NCBI GenBank assembly: GCA_029844215.1
Contig: CM056724.1
Location: 4,768,307 to 4,832,306 of the forward strand
Length of the DNA: 64,000 nt
Reading direction: 5' to 3'
Origin: Przewalskia tangutica
Lineage: Eukaryota > Streptophyta > Magnoliopsida > Solanales > Solanaceae
The position numbers were made by a program, and so were the translations under genes. Below the pieces are notes generated by a model. It did no database searches, had not been told where the DNA came from, and saw nothing but the letters and a program-made list of their open reading frames with translations. The number at the start of each line of letters is the position of its first letter. Within the stretch, counting starts at the first letter, position 1. Below are positions 45,089-58,600 of the stretch, in pieces.

Positions 45089-48000
45089 CGCTGACACCCA
45101 ATTTTGACCCTCCCGTCCACCATTAACTATAAAAGTACACTAATTTTGTAAAATAATTTTTAGGATTTTTATAATAAAATGCAAATAATAAAACATAAAT
45201 ACATAAATAAATAATTTAATAATGACATCGCTGCCTTACGTAGTTTTAAGCACTTAGAGTCTCGCTTCCTCATTAATTAACTTTAAGCTTTGTCGTAATT
45301 CTTAAATAATTAATAAATGCATAAAATAAATAATTTAGCGATAACGTCGTGTCAGGTAGCATAGCCGCATTTATTAGTAATCATTTGTAATTTAAAAATC
45401 AATTTTAATCTGATATATGCATTTAATAGCACCGCATTTATAAAGCTTTAAACGATTCTTAAATATCATACTCGCATTTAGCATTTAAATAATTTAATCT
45501 AAACTCAATTCAGTTTTTTAACTTAATAATAATGCACAATAAATAAGGTTTTAAATAATAGCACCGCATTTTAAGATATTAGTTTATAATAATAACTTAG
45601 GCTAATTAAATACCTAAATAATCTAAGCACAACTTATTGATTAATTCATCACTAATTAAAACTAATTCCTAAATCTAATACCCATTTAACTAACCCAATT
45701 CCCATCCCTTAATTAAATAACTAACCCAGCCCACTCCCTAAACACTTAATACTAACCTAACTACCCAGCCCAAGCGTCAGCCCATACCCGCGAAGCCCAT
45801 TTCCCGTGCCCTTATTGTTTCCTTATCCCCTCAAGGCCACGTAGCCTTACCTTATACCCATCGTCCTCAACGTAAAGAAGCCCACAACAAGAAAACCTAA
45901 AAATAAAGCTTAACCGCCGCACCTCACCATACCCGGATTTCTCGCCGGAGAATCCGGGGTTTCCCTTTACCCACGCACCCAGCCAACGATTTCTTACCTT
46001 AAACTCATTATCCACTTTCCTTCCTATTGGGAAATCTTCCACAAATCCCGATCAAATCAGCTACCATCGACACCCTGTCCTTACCATAGAAATCGAACCA
46101 ATTTCTTACCGTAACTCGCCAAATCGCACCAAATCATCCGCGAATCAGTCCACAAAATCGCGTCAATAGCTTACCAAATTCAGAACACGAGTTAGGGCTA
46201 TAAATACAGGTTTATACGCATGCAGGAAGGCAGTGATTTTTAGGGGGGATAGCATCGAACCCTTAGCAGCAGTTAAGAACCACCAGTATGTGACATAGCA
46301 TCGGGCTCGTAAATTGAATCAGGAGTCGAACATAGGTCAGAACGGGGGTCAGTAGCAATCGTTTTTCTTTACGAGTAGAGCAGTAGAGTTTATTCGCAGA
46401 ATACAGGGGAATACAACACCCATACCTTTAGTTTTCATAAGAACAGGAGGTTTGAATACCTTTCTTAGTTCCAGCAAAGAAACCAACGACTAAACCTCAC
46501 CCTTCTATTCGCATCGCAAACCCAAAACCCGTCGAGTGGACCGACGACTTGATACGCTGCCCCGGGTCGCTGTCCGGAGGAGGTAAATCCATTTCCTTTC
46601 GCCTACTCGTTAATTTCGCTATGTGTTTCTTATGAATCAATCTCGTGACAAACATCATTTAGCTTAAGTTCTAGTTCGCTTTTAGAATCATAATCTAGTA
46701 TTCAAGTATGCTTAATACGTGTTAAATGGTGTTCGAATCCTCGTCAGAAACATACGAACCCTAATTAGGAACTTTGTGTTTGATGTCGAATGTGTTGGTT
46801 TGGTTCATTCAGGTCGAGGCCCTCATTAATGCCTAAATCTGTTGTTGAATGTTCTTAATCCATGGATAGTCTCACTTGAATCGTTAATTAAATTTATACT
46901 TACTGCGATATGTTGATTAATGATATAAATGTCATAAGTTTGATGGATGGGTATCGACAAGACGAGGGATATACGTATGTCTTGGATATTTCAATGTCTA
47001 CCGCTTGTATATCGAGGTTGAGTCAGTATACTTCGCATATATCACATGTACTATCCTCGAATATCTCGTATGTATCTATCTCGGATGCTAAAGTGTCAAC
47101 CGTGGGTTCAGATATGTCTAAATGATCCTTCGTCGCTTCCTTTGTTGGTTTTTCTCGTGATTTAAGACGATGTATATCAAAGCATATGAAATATATACAC
47201 GCCCATCCTCATTTACTTTCACCACTATTGGGTGATATTTCCACCGCATACCGCCACCGATCATTAGCATATACATACTGAGTGGTCCTCCTTCAAAGAT
47301 CTAAAATTTAAACCTGGGCCCGGCCACTTCATATCGTCAGAACAAAATTTGAAAAAAAGGGCCATCGCTTTAGACTGTTTACGATTCGCGCGCTCACATC
47401 TAAGGCCCAATAGCGGTTGTATAACGTTGAATCGCTTTCGCCATGCTTTGGTATATACATATATATGCATCGATCATACATGAATTTGTCTACTTGTTTG
47501 GTCCATGTATCGCCCATATTCACGGCCCAACTGCTTCTTGTCCTTTGTCCGTGAATGGAGATCTAAAAATAGTGTAGTTCGCGCTTTATTGTCCTCTGTT
47601 TATAACAAGGAAACGGAAAATTGCGTGCTTAGGGCCTGCATTATATTTTCTGCTTGTGATTTATACTTGAAGCCTAATCTTTAATCAATCATTCGAGATA
47701 TCCTTTGCTTATTGCCGGCCACCTATTCCATACTGCCATAATCAAATTACATATATGTTTAACTCGCGCGAATATTCACCGGCATTGTTAATATAACTTG
47801 GATGTATACTAATCCTTATCTTTTTTTTTTTTACATGGCACGCACCGGAGCAACAAAGAGTCTCATAATGAGACTCGTCGGGGCAAACGCAAAGGCATGC
47901 ATATACATCCATCGAGTCCCTCTTCGACAATTCCTAGAAAAACAAATAGGACGGGGTCATCCGCTTCAATCTCTTTGCTCTCTCTCTTATCTCATTTATG

Positions 48001-49085
48001 CCCCTATTGTTTGTTGTAATTTTATTACTTAATTTTGTAATTAATAGGGGAACTTATAGCAATTAGGTCTTTAAATATATAAGACGGGAAGTAATTACAT
48101 TTTAGGAATACGCTTCTACTTTATTTGTCTTTTGGGGCTATTAGGCATGTTTAAAATCGGCAAAAATAATAATCTAACTTGCATCATAAAACCAACAATT
48201 TGTCAAATCCATAAACATTTTTCTCCTAAGCTCTCGCAAAATCATCTTAAGCATTTGTTTATACTACACGTAGGTTAAGCAAGATTAATTTAGCTAGCAT
48301 GACACATAATTAGTCCATAAAGCACCCTCTTAGCATTCTTTAGCATTTTTAGCACTTTTAAATTCTAGCAATCCTTTAAGCATCTTTAAATATCACCTTT
48401 AGCACATTTTGTTCTTAACATTTTAGCACCTCTTAGCATTCTTTGGTATTTTAGCATATTAGCATTACTTTCAGCACTTTAGCATTTAGCACTTTTAAGC
48501 GCTTCTTAGCACCTTTAGCACCCTTCTATCATTTAATGTCTTTTAGCAACCTTTAGTATTTTAAGCACTTTAAACATTTAGCATTTGGCTCTTTTATTTA
48601 TTTATAACACCTTTGCCCTTTTAGACTTAAGCACCTTTAAACATTTTAACATTTTTTAGCATTTTATTGCTGGAAGATCTTTTACTTTGCATTTCTTAAA
48701 CATAATAATTACCCTAGGTTTGGCAGACAACCGCAAGTTAATGATCTTGAGGTGCCTAACCCCTTCCTCTAGATTAATAAAGAACCCTTACCTAATCTCA
48801 CTAAGTTTAGCATCATAAAATGGAGTTAATGTTTTACTTTAAACTAGTTAAACATTTAGTGTCCTAATTCACCCAATTAATTAGGTGGCGACTCCACAAC
48901 CCTTAGCATTCTAGCAACCCTTTAGCATTTTGCACTTTTAGCACCCTTTTTTAAACTTTAACATTTTTAGCACTTTTAAGCACCCTTTTACATTTTAGTA
49001 CTCTTTTTATATTTAGCATTTTATTATTTATTTTCTAACATTTTTACTTACAGGCTCGCTATTTTAATGTCGCAAAAGTATGACA
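45089..49085 (+). mobile_element. Inner element, LTR 2 (4.0 kb)
   Basis: Starts CGCTGACACCC where LTR 1 has TGTTGACACCC, and ends TATGACA. AT-rich parts are nearly identical to LTR 1 (for example 38121-38300 against 45364-45540). Many small indels lie at CG and CHG sites. Confidence 0.88.
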
Positions 49086-51319
49086 GAATGGCGACTACTG
49101 GGATTTTAGGTTCTTAACCACAATATTTGGCAATTATTTTGCATTTAATTTTTGTGTATTGTATTTTGTTATTTTTTGCTACCTGCTTTACTGCTTTCCT
49201 TAAACTGGCATTCCGCTCATATTTCTTCCACTGAAAATTCACACAAATCACACACTCACGCGCAAATTTCTTTCAAAAATATCCAAATTTTAGAGTTGGC
49301 TAACATCAGCGTAAGTTAATCTCGCTTGTCTGCACACCAGAGTCATCCTTTCCATCCTCGAACCGCTTGCCGGAGAAAAAGCCAAATCTTAGAAACTTAA
49401 GATAGAGCTATACCACTTTATTTTAGATTTACCTTGTTTCTCAACCCAACGACCAACCAAAGATATTACCAAGCCCAATCATGACATGCAATTGGAAAAC
49501 GCCATTTCCAACAAAGGCATTATAGTTGGACGACTTGGACAAATCCGCCATAATCTCGCCATACCCGCAAATTACGTGCTTTATGCTAACACCGTTTTAG
49601 AAAGATTTAGCATCTTCCCCAAAGGTCGATTTGTATTTGACTTAGCAATGGCAGAGCATCAATACTTCACAAGATCATCCTATAAAACAGATGACACCTT
49701 CTCAAGTCCAAACAAGCCAAGCAGATATCAAGGAACAAGGCAAATCGATACAAATCGACCCCCAAAACTCACAAATTTTCTTTCATATTAACAAAAGCAA
49801 GAAATGCAATAGCCAAGTTTCTTGAGGCGTAAGATATGACAAAAATCCCAAAATTCAAAGTCCGTGACGTGCTAAAAGTGTGGCATCAACAATCGCAATC
49901 AAAGTTAACAAAACCTAGTCAAATTGGCAACCCACGATCGCGACACCACGGCATCATGGCAGACTTAGCATGTCGACAACATCCCAAGATTCATCATCTC
50001 TACCCATAAAATTGCACTTCATATATATTTATCATTTTGTTTAAACAGTATACACTAACGCTTTCTCAAGCTTAGCTTAACATCTATTCTAAGCGAGCGG
50101 GAAGAACACGCCCGTGCAACGACACCATCGCGATTGAAGCCCACGAACGACGCCCGCCCAGTAACGACGTTATCAAGACAAAGAAGTCTACGCAACGACG
50201 CCAACAAGAACATCGCCCAGTAACGACAAGTTATCGCAACGACGCCAAAGAAAGAAGAATATTCCATAATGACGCGACAAAGAAGTTCACGCAACGACGC
50301 CAGAACACGCCCAGTAACGACGTTATCGCGACAAAGAAGCCCATCGACGCCAAGAAGAACACGCCCAGTAACGACGTTATCAAGACAAGAAGTCTACGCA
50401 ACGACGCCCGCCCAGTAACGACGCGACAAGACAAGAAGTTCACGCAATGACGGCAAAGATCAACACGCCCAGTAACGACGCGAGACATCACGACGCCAAA
50501 GAAGAACGCCCGCAACGACGCTAACGACGCCAAAGAAGAACACGCCCAGTAACGACGAGAAGTCTACGCAATGACGGCAAAGAAACACGCCCAGCAACGA
50601 CGGACAACAAGTCAACGACGCCAAGAAAGAACACGCCCAGTAACGACGTTATTAGAAGTCCGAAACGACGCCATCATCAAGATATCACATCCACGCAGGA
50701 CGATTTCAAATTGCATTTCTTACTCATGCTTTATTATTCTTCGAGCTTTAGACAATTGCGCGACAACATATCCGCATTCACAATCGCAACACGCCCGCAG
50801 TGGCGTAAATCACATTTCGCAGATCGCATCAACACAATGCAAAGAATCATATTTTTGCAGATAACCTTTTCTACTCACTGCATTACTTTAAAATTACGAT
50901 CATCATTTTGCCTTACGCACTAACCGTCTGCTCAAGTCTTAGACAACGTGGATTTTCTCTAATGCCAACCTTCCCAACGATCGCGTCCACTCGCCCACAT
51001 CACCACACAAGCCATGCAAGACACCCTGTGTTCAAGCCGCTTATTTTCTTTTACTTTTTCATAACCTCATCATAACTCGACATCGATGTTTTAAGCCCGC
51101 GTCTTTTTGGTGACCCGTTGTCGCCATAACTCGACACCGGGATGAGTCCGCATTAGCCCGCCTTGGTTTAGACCATGGTAAGTCGCCATAACTCGACATC
51201 GACGCTTTTTGATTTTACCGCGGCGCCGCGGATTTTTGCAATTCAAGATCGAGACAAAATTGGCTGAGTCAACGTCTTTGTCCAAGATTCTTCCATCATC
51301 TCCATACAAAGAGGACATC
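49086..51319 (+). mobile_element. Inner element, internal region 2 (2.2 kb)
   Basis: Second, shortened copy of the internal region: primer site TGGCGACTACTGGGA at 49089, the MAEHQYFTRS frame at 49649, the degraded 60-bp array at 50090-50690 and the same polypurine end AAAGAGGACATC before LTR 3. Compared with copy 1 it lacks many short pieces spread over its whole length. Confidence 0.85.
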
Positions 51320-54300
51320 TGTTGACACCCAATTTTGACCCTCCCGCCATTAACTATAAAAGTACACTAATTTTGTAAAATAATTTTTTAGGATTTTTAT
51401 AATAAAATGCAGCGAATAAAACATAAATACATGCATAAATAAATAATTTAATAATGACATCGCGTCTTACGTAGAGTTTTAAGCACTTAGAGTCTCGCTC
51501 GCATTAATTAACTTTAAGCTTTGTCGTAATTCTTAAATAATTAATAAATGCATAAAATAAATAATTTAGCGATAACGTCGTGTCAGGTAGCATAGCCGCA
51601 TTTATTAGTAATCATTTGTAATTTAAAAATCAATTTTAATCTGATATATGCATTTAATAGCACCGCATTTATAAAGCTTTAAACGATTCTTAAATATCAT
51701 ACTCGCATTTAGCATTTAAATAATTTAATCTAAACTCAATTCTTTTAACTTAATAATAATGCACAATAAATAAGGTTTTAAATAATAGCACGCATTTTAA
51801 GATATTAGTTTATAATAATAACTTAGGCTAATTAAATACCTAAATAATCTAAGCACAACTTATTGATTAATTCATCACTAATTAAAACTAATTCCTAAAT
51901 CTAATACCCATTTAACTAACCCAATTCCCATCCCTTAATTAAATAACTAACCCAGCCCACTCCCTAAACACTTAATACTAACCTAACTACCCACCTTTCA
52001 AGTCATACACCCAAGCCCGCGCCCATTTCCCGTGCCCTTATTGTTTCCTTATCCCCAGCCTTACCTTATACCCATCGCCTCAACGTAAAGAAGCCCACAA
52101 CAAGAAAACCTAAAATAAAGCTTAATCACCATACCCGGGAATCCGGTTTCTACCCACGCACCACCAACGATTTCTTACCTTAAACTCATTATCCACTTTC
52201 CTTCCTATTAAATCTTCCACAAATCCGATCAAATCAGCTACCATCGACACCAGAAATCGAACCAATTTCTTAAATCGCACCAAATCATCCGCGAATCACC
52301 CACAAAATCGCGTCAATAGCTTACCAAATTCGAACACGAGTTAGGGCTATAAATACGAGTTTATACGATTTTGATAGCGTGAACCCTTAGCGATTAAGAA
52401 CCACCAGCGGTGACATAGCATTGGGGCTCGTAAATTGAATCGAGTCGAACATAGGTCGAGCAATCGTTTTCTTTACGAGTAGAAGCAAGAGAGTTTATTC
52501 GCCGGGAATACAACACCCATACCTTTAGTTTTCATAAGAGCGAGGTTTGAATACCTTTCTTAGTTCCAAAGAAAGAAACCAACGACTAAACCTCACCCTT
52601 CTATTCGCATCGCAAACCCAAAACCCGTCAGTGGACCGACGACTTGATCTGTCGTCGGAGGAGGTAAATCCATTTCCTTTCGATTCAACTCGTTAATTTC
52701 GGCTATGTGTTTCTTATGAATCAATCTCGTGACAAACATCATTTAGCTTAAGTTCTAGTTCGGTTTTTAGATAATCTAGTATTCAAGTATGCTTAATATG
52801 TGTTAAATGGTGTTCGAATCCTCGTAAACATACGAACCCTAATTAGGAACTTTGTGTGTTTGATGTTGATGTGTTGGTTTGGTTCATTCAGTCGAGGCCC
52901 TCATTAATGCCTAAATCATTTGTTGAATGATCTTAATCCATGGATAGTCTCACTTGAATCGTTAATTAAATTTATACTTCGATATGTTGATTAATGATAT
53001 AAATGTCATAAGTTTGATGGATGGGTATCACGAGGGATATATGTGTATGTCTTGGATATTTCAATGTCTACTGTATATTGAGGTTGAGTCGGTGTATACT
53101 GCATATATCACATGTACTATCTCGAATATCTCGTATGTATCTATCTCGGTATGCTAAAGTGTCAGGTTCGTATATGTCTAAATGATCCTTCGCTTCCTTT
53201 GTTGGTTTTTCTGTGATTTAAGACGATGTATATCAAAGCATATGAAATATATACATGCCCATCCTCATTTACTTTCACCACTTGTTGGCTGCATATTTCC
53301 ACTGCATACCGTCACCTGCTGATCATTAGCATATACATACTGAGTGGTCCTCCTTCAAAGATCTAAAATTTAAACCTGGGCCCTGCCACTTCGTTACTGT
53401 CCTGTAACAAAATTTGAAAAAAAAGGGCCATCGTTTTAGACCTGTTTCATGATTCTGTGTGCAGTTCACATCTAAGGCCCAATAGGTGGTTGTATAACGT
53501 TGAACTGTTTTCCGCTTGTGCTTTGGTATATACATATATATCGAATCATACATGAATTTGTCTACTTGTTTGGTCCATGTATCGCCCATATTCATGGCCC
53601 AACTTCTTGTCCTTTGTCCGTAATGGGAGATCTAAAAATAGTTTATTGTCCTCTGTTTATAACAAGGAAACGGAAAATTGCGTGCTTAGGGCCTGCATTA
53701 TATTTTCTGTTTGTGATTTATACTTGAAGCCTAATCTTTAATTGAATCATCTTGAGATATCCTTTGCTTATTGCCGGCCACCTATTCCATACTGCCATAA
53801 TCAAATTACATATATGTTTAACTCGCGCGAATATTCACCGACATTGTTAATATAACTTGGATGTATACTAATCCTTATCTTTTTTTTTTTACAGAGCAAC
53901 AAAGAGTCTCATAATGAGACTGCGTCGGCAAACGCAAAGGCACGTATACATCCATCGAGTCCCTCTTCGACAATTCCTAGAAAAACAAATAGGACGGGGT
54001 CATCCGCTTCAATCTCTTTGCTCTCTCTCTTATCTCATTTATGCCCCTATTGTTTGTTGTAATTTTATTACTTAATTTTGTAATTAATAGGGGAACTTAT
54101 AGCAATTAGGTCTTTAAATATATAAGACGGGAAGTAATTACATTTTAGGAATACGCTTCTACTTTATTTGTCTTTTGGGGCTATTAGGCATGTTTAAAAT
54201 CGGCAAAAATAATAATCTAACTTGCATCATAAAACCAACAATTTGTCAAATCCATAAACATTTTTCTCCTAAGCTCTCGCAAAATCATCTTAAGCATTTG

Positions 54301-55169
54301 TTTATACTACACGTAGGTTAAGCAAGATTAATTTAGCTAGCATGACACATAATTAGTCCATAAAGCACCCTCTTAGCATTCTTTAGCATTTCTAGCACTT
54401 TTAGCACTTTTAAATTCTAGCAATCCTTTAAGCATCTTTAAATATCACCTTTAGCACATTTTGTTCTTAACATTTTAGCACCTCTTAGCATTCTTTGGTA
54501 TTTTAGCATATTAGCATTACTTTCAGCACTTTAGCATTTAGCACTTTTAAGCGCTTCTTAGCACCTTTAGCACCCTTCTATCATTTAATGCCTTTTAGCA
54601 ACCTTTAGTATTTTAAGCACTTTAAACATTTAGCATTTGGCTCTTTTATTTATTTATAACACCTTTTGCCCTTTTTAGACTTAAGCACCTTTAAACATTT
54701 TAACATTTTTTTAGCATTTTATTAAGCGGGAAGATCTTTTACTTTGCATTTCTTAAACATAATAATTACCCTAGGTTTGGCAGGACAACCGTTAAGCGGA
54801 TCTTAGAGGGTGCCTAACCCCTTCCCTCTAGATTAATAAAGAACCCTTACCCAGAATCTCACTAAGTTTAGCAGACCATAAAATGGAGTTAATGTTTTAC
54901 TTTAAACTAGTTAAACATTTAGGTGTCCTAATTCACCCAATTAATTAGGTGGCGACTCCGCGAACCCTTAGCATTCTAGCAACCCTTTAGCATTTTGCAC
55001 TTTTAGCACCCTTTTTTTAAACTTTAACATTTTTAGCACTTTTAAGCACCCCTTTTACATTTTAGCACCCTTTTTAATTATTTAGCATTTTATTATTTAT
55101 TTTCTAACATTTTTTACTTAAGCAGGGCTCGCTATTTTTAGAATGTCGCGGCCGAAAAAGGGCGCGACA
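51320..55169 (+). mobile_element. Inner element, LTR 3 (3.85 kb)
   Basis: Starts TGTTGACACCC and ends GGGCGCGACA. The flank GAGGT at 55170-55174 equals 37849-37853, so LTR 1 and LTR 3 are the true outer ends of one insertion. The hairpin found in LTR 1 and 2 (38709-38733 equivalent) is missing here. Confidence 0.9.
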
Positions 55170-55174
55170 GAGGT

Positions 55175-57370
55175 ATTTAAGTAGAAGTTGGTTAGAACTT
55201 CTAAGGGTTGTTTGGAGCGGGATGGAGCACCCGGAGTTGGAGCTAAACGTTGCTAAGGATCGACATTTAACTTGGATAATTATGGGCTTATCGAGGTAAT
55301 TATCTTGTCCCTCTAGTTGTAATTGGAGATTACATGTTGTAGGAATATATAGTTGAAGTATACTATATATAGTACTGAACATTATTGTGCGGCAATGTCT
55401 TTTGACTTAAGCCTGAATTTAAAGAAAAGAATCGAATCAGTATTTACATAGATCGTATTGCAGTAGACTTGTAGTTCTCGAGTAGAATTGTACACGTCCG
55501 TTAGGCGTGTAAAACCCCGGTTGGCTTGGTGGCCTCGATAGAGGAGGAGATTTACGCTGCGTGGGGAGGGGGAGGTCGCAATTTTAGAGAGAAATGGAAC
55601 CGTATGTTTAAAAGTTAATAGACGTTTGTGACCTTTTTAGGTGAAAGTACTAAGAGTAGCGTATTCTACTTGAGAGTGGAAAGGGCTAGCGCGTTGTAGT
55701 ACTTGGAGCATTTTTGCTTATTGTCGATACTGTCGCGAGGTATGTGAACCTCTTCCTATCCGCTCTAGCATGATATGTGTAACTATGTAAGACGGTGGAC
55801 GACAGTGCTAAGTGTATTTGTTTGTTTAAACATAAAGTGTTATAACGGCTTTATGGGAAGTTGTTATAACGACTTTATGTAGGTAAGAAAATGGTTTATC
55901 GATGTTAGAAGTTAAGAGACTTAACTTATTTGTTTTAATGTGGATGTTTGTGTAAAACCTCATTCGTGAGTAATGAGTACTGGTTTTAAAGGGATAATGT
56001 TTCTTGATTTGGAAATCGAATGTGTATCGGCAGCGTTAATAAAGGAAAATGTATTGAATAATGATGTGTTGTATTAAAACCAAGAAACCTCCATCCGCAT
56101 GAAGCTAAGATGAGACAAAATTATATTACATTTTCTAGATCATGGCTTCTGTAATAAGATCGTTATAAACAAGAATAAACGCTCACACATAAGAAATATG
56201 TTACTCAATTGTTTTAAAAGGGATTAAGACTATGAGTTATAAAACCTTTCTAAAATGAGAAACTTGAGCATTTGAAATTAGGCAAACTTGAATGTTTGGA
56301 AATAATGTAGTTACTTGATTTTTGCAAAGGAAGTATTTTGGTCTACTTAAAAGATAGTCACTCTATTTTTATACTACGGGTATTGTGTGACTTATGGGAA
56401 AGTACTTTGAGTTGTGTGAAACTTGCCTATGCTTGTGATGATAGCCTTTGTTGTGCAAGTGTTGTATTTCTGTGTTACCGCGTCTCTCGATGAAGGTAGT
56501 TGACTTGTTGAGAACTTACTTGGACGTCTTTGGCGATGTGGAGAATTCCACGTATGTTTCCATTTTGATTTTGTTGATGTCACGTGGACTACACCGAGGT
56601 AGAATTCGGCGTGCACGCGGCGGTTGATTACCCGATATATTGTTATTGTGGTTACATGGACATGTCTACACCGAGGTAGAATTCGGGGCGTGGCCACGCG
56701 GCAGGTGATCACCCAAAGATATTATTGTTGACACGTGGACGGTTCACACCGTCAGTCGGCGTGGCCGGCATTGGTATTATTGTTGCATCATGGACATGTC
56801 TACACCGGCGCATGCCGGCACGCGCCGTGACGCTAATGATTGATGTTGTGGGCGTGAGACCCATAGTTATATTTGAGTGATGACTTGAGGCGTGAGTCCA
56901 TTTGGACATGCTTTTATGTTGTGAATCGTAGTTTGGTTATCATACATGTCTCTGCTTTATATAGACTAGTATGATTTCATTTACGATTTTACAGCGCATA
57001 CTTGGTACTGTTGCATCGACCTCGCCGCGTTCATCTTAGAGGTACATCGTGTGGATCCTCGCTCTTAGGATCTCGATTCGTGTTTTGGGAAGCTCCGTTT
57101 CTCGAGGCTTATCTTTTGGTATGTGTTCCCGAGTCAGGTTCTGTACATTCGTGGTATGGCGCCTGTCCGTCATAGTTGTTGTAAATCTTAAGTAGTATTG
57201 TGGCGGGGTTTGTAAAAGGATTAAAGCTCGTTTTGAAAGAGTTGTATTTATATATGTTATTGGAAGGTAGTTGTTATGATCATATATCTTGTTTCTTGTT
57301 TAAAGTTTTATTTTCCGCCGGTTTTCTCGATGTTGTGTCACTAGGGTGCGGGATAAGGCACCTCGTTACA
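55175..57370 (+). mobile_element. Outer LTR element, left LTR, second part
   Basis: Continues the LTR after the inner element, beginning ATTTAAGTAGAAGTTGG as in the right LTR at 60214. It contains a roughly 80-bp tandem repeat with CATGGACATGTCTACACCG at about 56575-56870, and ends CCTCGTTACA. Confidence 0.9.
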
Positions 57371-57374
57371 AAAG

Positions 57375-57386
57375 TGGTATCGAGCG
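57375..57386 (+). promoter_or_regulatory. Primer-binding site of the outer element
   Basis: TGGTATCGAGCG, close to the initiator-tRNA-Met type TGGTATCAGAGC, four bases after the LTR end. The related element has TGGTATCGAAGCG at the same place. Confidence 0.75.
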
Positions 57387-57570
57387 ATTAATCCTCGGAA
57401 AGTGTCTACGACCGTGTCTAGTAGAGTCTTGATTATCGATGTGTTGTGCACCACATCTATAATCGTGAGGTCGCAGGACATTTAGGATTAGTTTCCATTC
57501 TTCTCATTCCGAGATCGTGCCTTAGAGTATGTTGTAAGTTGGACCCTCCGACGATCTCGTTTTTACCGTT

Positions 57571-58600
57571 ATGCCTCTGCGGCAACCAGCTGGCAAGGCG
57601 GGAACCGCTAGTGAGATACAGAGGAGTACGAGGCGCAGCCCGAGAGGTTGTGCTTGGACGGGTTTTGTGGACGCCACAGAGGTTAAGCGCGGCAATACCG
57701 AGCCGCGATGCAGGCGAGGAGATGGGTTACAAGGAGATGGCGATTGCCGTGGTCGTGGCCGATACGGAGATAGGCCGACGCAGCGATTCAGAGCACCGAT
57801 GGTTCACCCCGAGCGATAGTTTGAGGCTACGGACTTTCGAGTTGTAGCCCGCGAGTTTTATGGGTCGAGGCACGAGGATGATCCGCATGAGTTCATCCGA
57901 TCACGGGTGATCAAGGCTTGAGACCGAGTCGTGACCTTTGGTTCGCATCGCGTGATACCGCAATCGATTGGTTTGATTCATGGAGCTTTCCCGGAGAGCA
58001 TGCACTCCAGCAGTATGGGATGAGTTTTCGGGGCTTTCTCACGCACTTCTTGCCTCCGCAGATGAGGGCACGTTTTGATGCTTAGACAGGCGGCGACGGT
58101 TGAGTACAATGTGAGTTCGACTCATCGTCAGACGTCCCAGTCAGTATAGAGGATCGAGTGCACCGATATGTTCTGAGGCTCGATGATTACATGTCGAGGC
58201 ATGTTCGGGAGTAGCTCTTGACCGGGCATGGACATTGCCCGCACGCAGCTCATTGGGATGTGAGGCGAGAGGTCGACGGAATGACCAAGATCGCGAAGAG
58301 GCGAACAGTCCTTTGGTGACTTTCGAGGCGGACCGCCTCGCAGATACTAATTTTGTACCTCCGCCGGTCGAGTGGTCCTCCACAACCTTGAGCATCAGTA
58401 TTCGGAGCGGTCGGGCTCGAGGTTCAGTTTCGAGTAAGTGGGTGTTGGCGGTCACCCTACCTCGGTGGTCGATGTGGTAGACCGCGTTTGGGAGTGTCGT
58501 GGTGCCAGGAGCTTGTTATTTTGCGGCGCCATTTGTAGCACGGATGTTACGACCGGATCGATGGTGGTTCATCGCCAGCGCGCCTATGATTAGAGTGGAG
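57571..58600 (+). pseudogene. Degenerate Ty3-type gag of the outer element
   Basis: Scattered over several frames: an Arg/Gly-rich N-terminus (57571-57819), FYGSRHEDDPHEFI (57856-57897), RQAATVEYNV (58085-58113), GMDIARTQL (about 58225-58251), QSFGDFRGG (about 58308-58335), and a broken CCHC zinc-knuckle region (58455-58549), where TGTTATTTT and TGCGGCGCC would read CYFCGA with one base restored to frame. The order fits the capsid and nucleocapsid parts of plant Ty3-type gag. No protease, reverse transcriptase or integrase follows, so this is a gag-only element. Some frameshifts may be sequencing errors. Confidence 0.72.

Noticed and set aside
56392..56909. Minus-strand frames in the outer LTR with HVHVTTI-type repeats
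   Set aside because: They translate the roughly 80-bp LTR tandem repeat in antisense.
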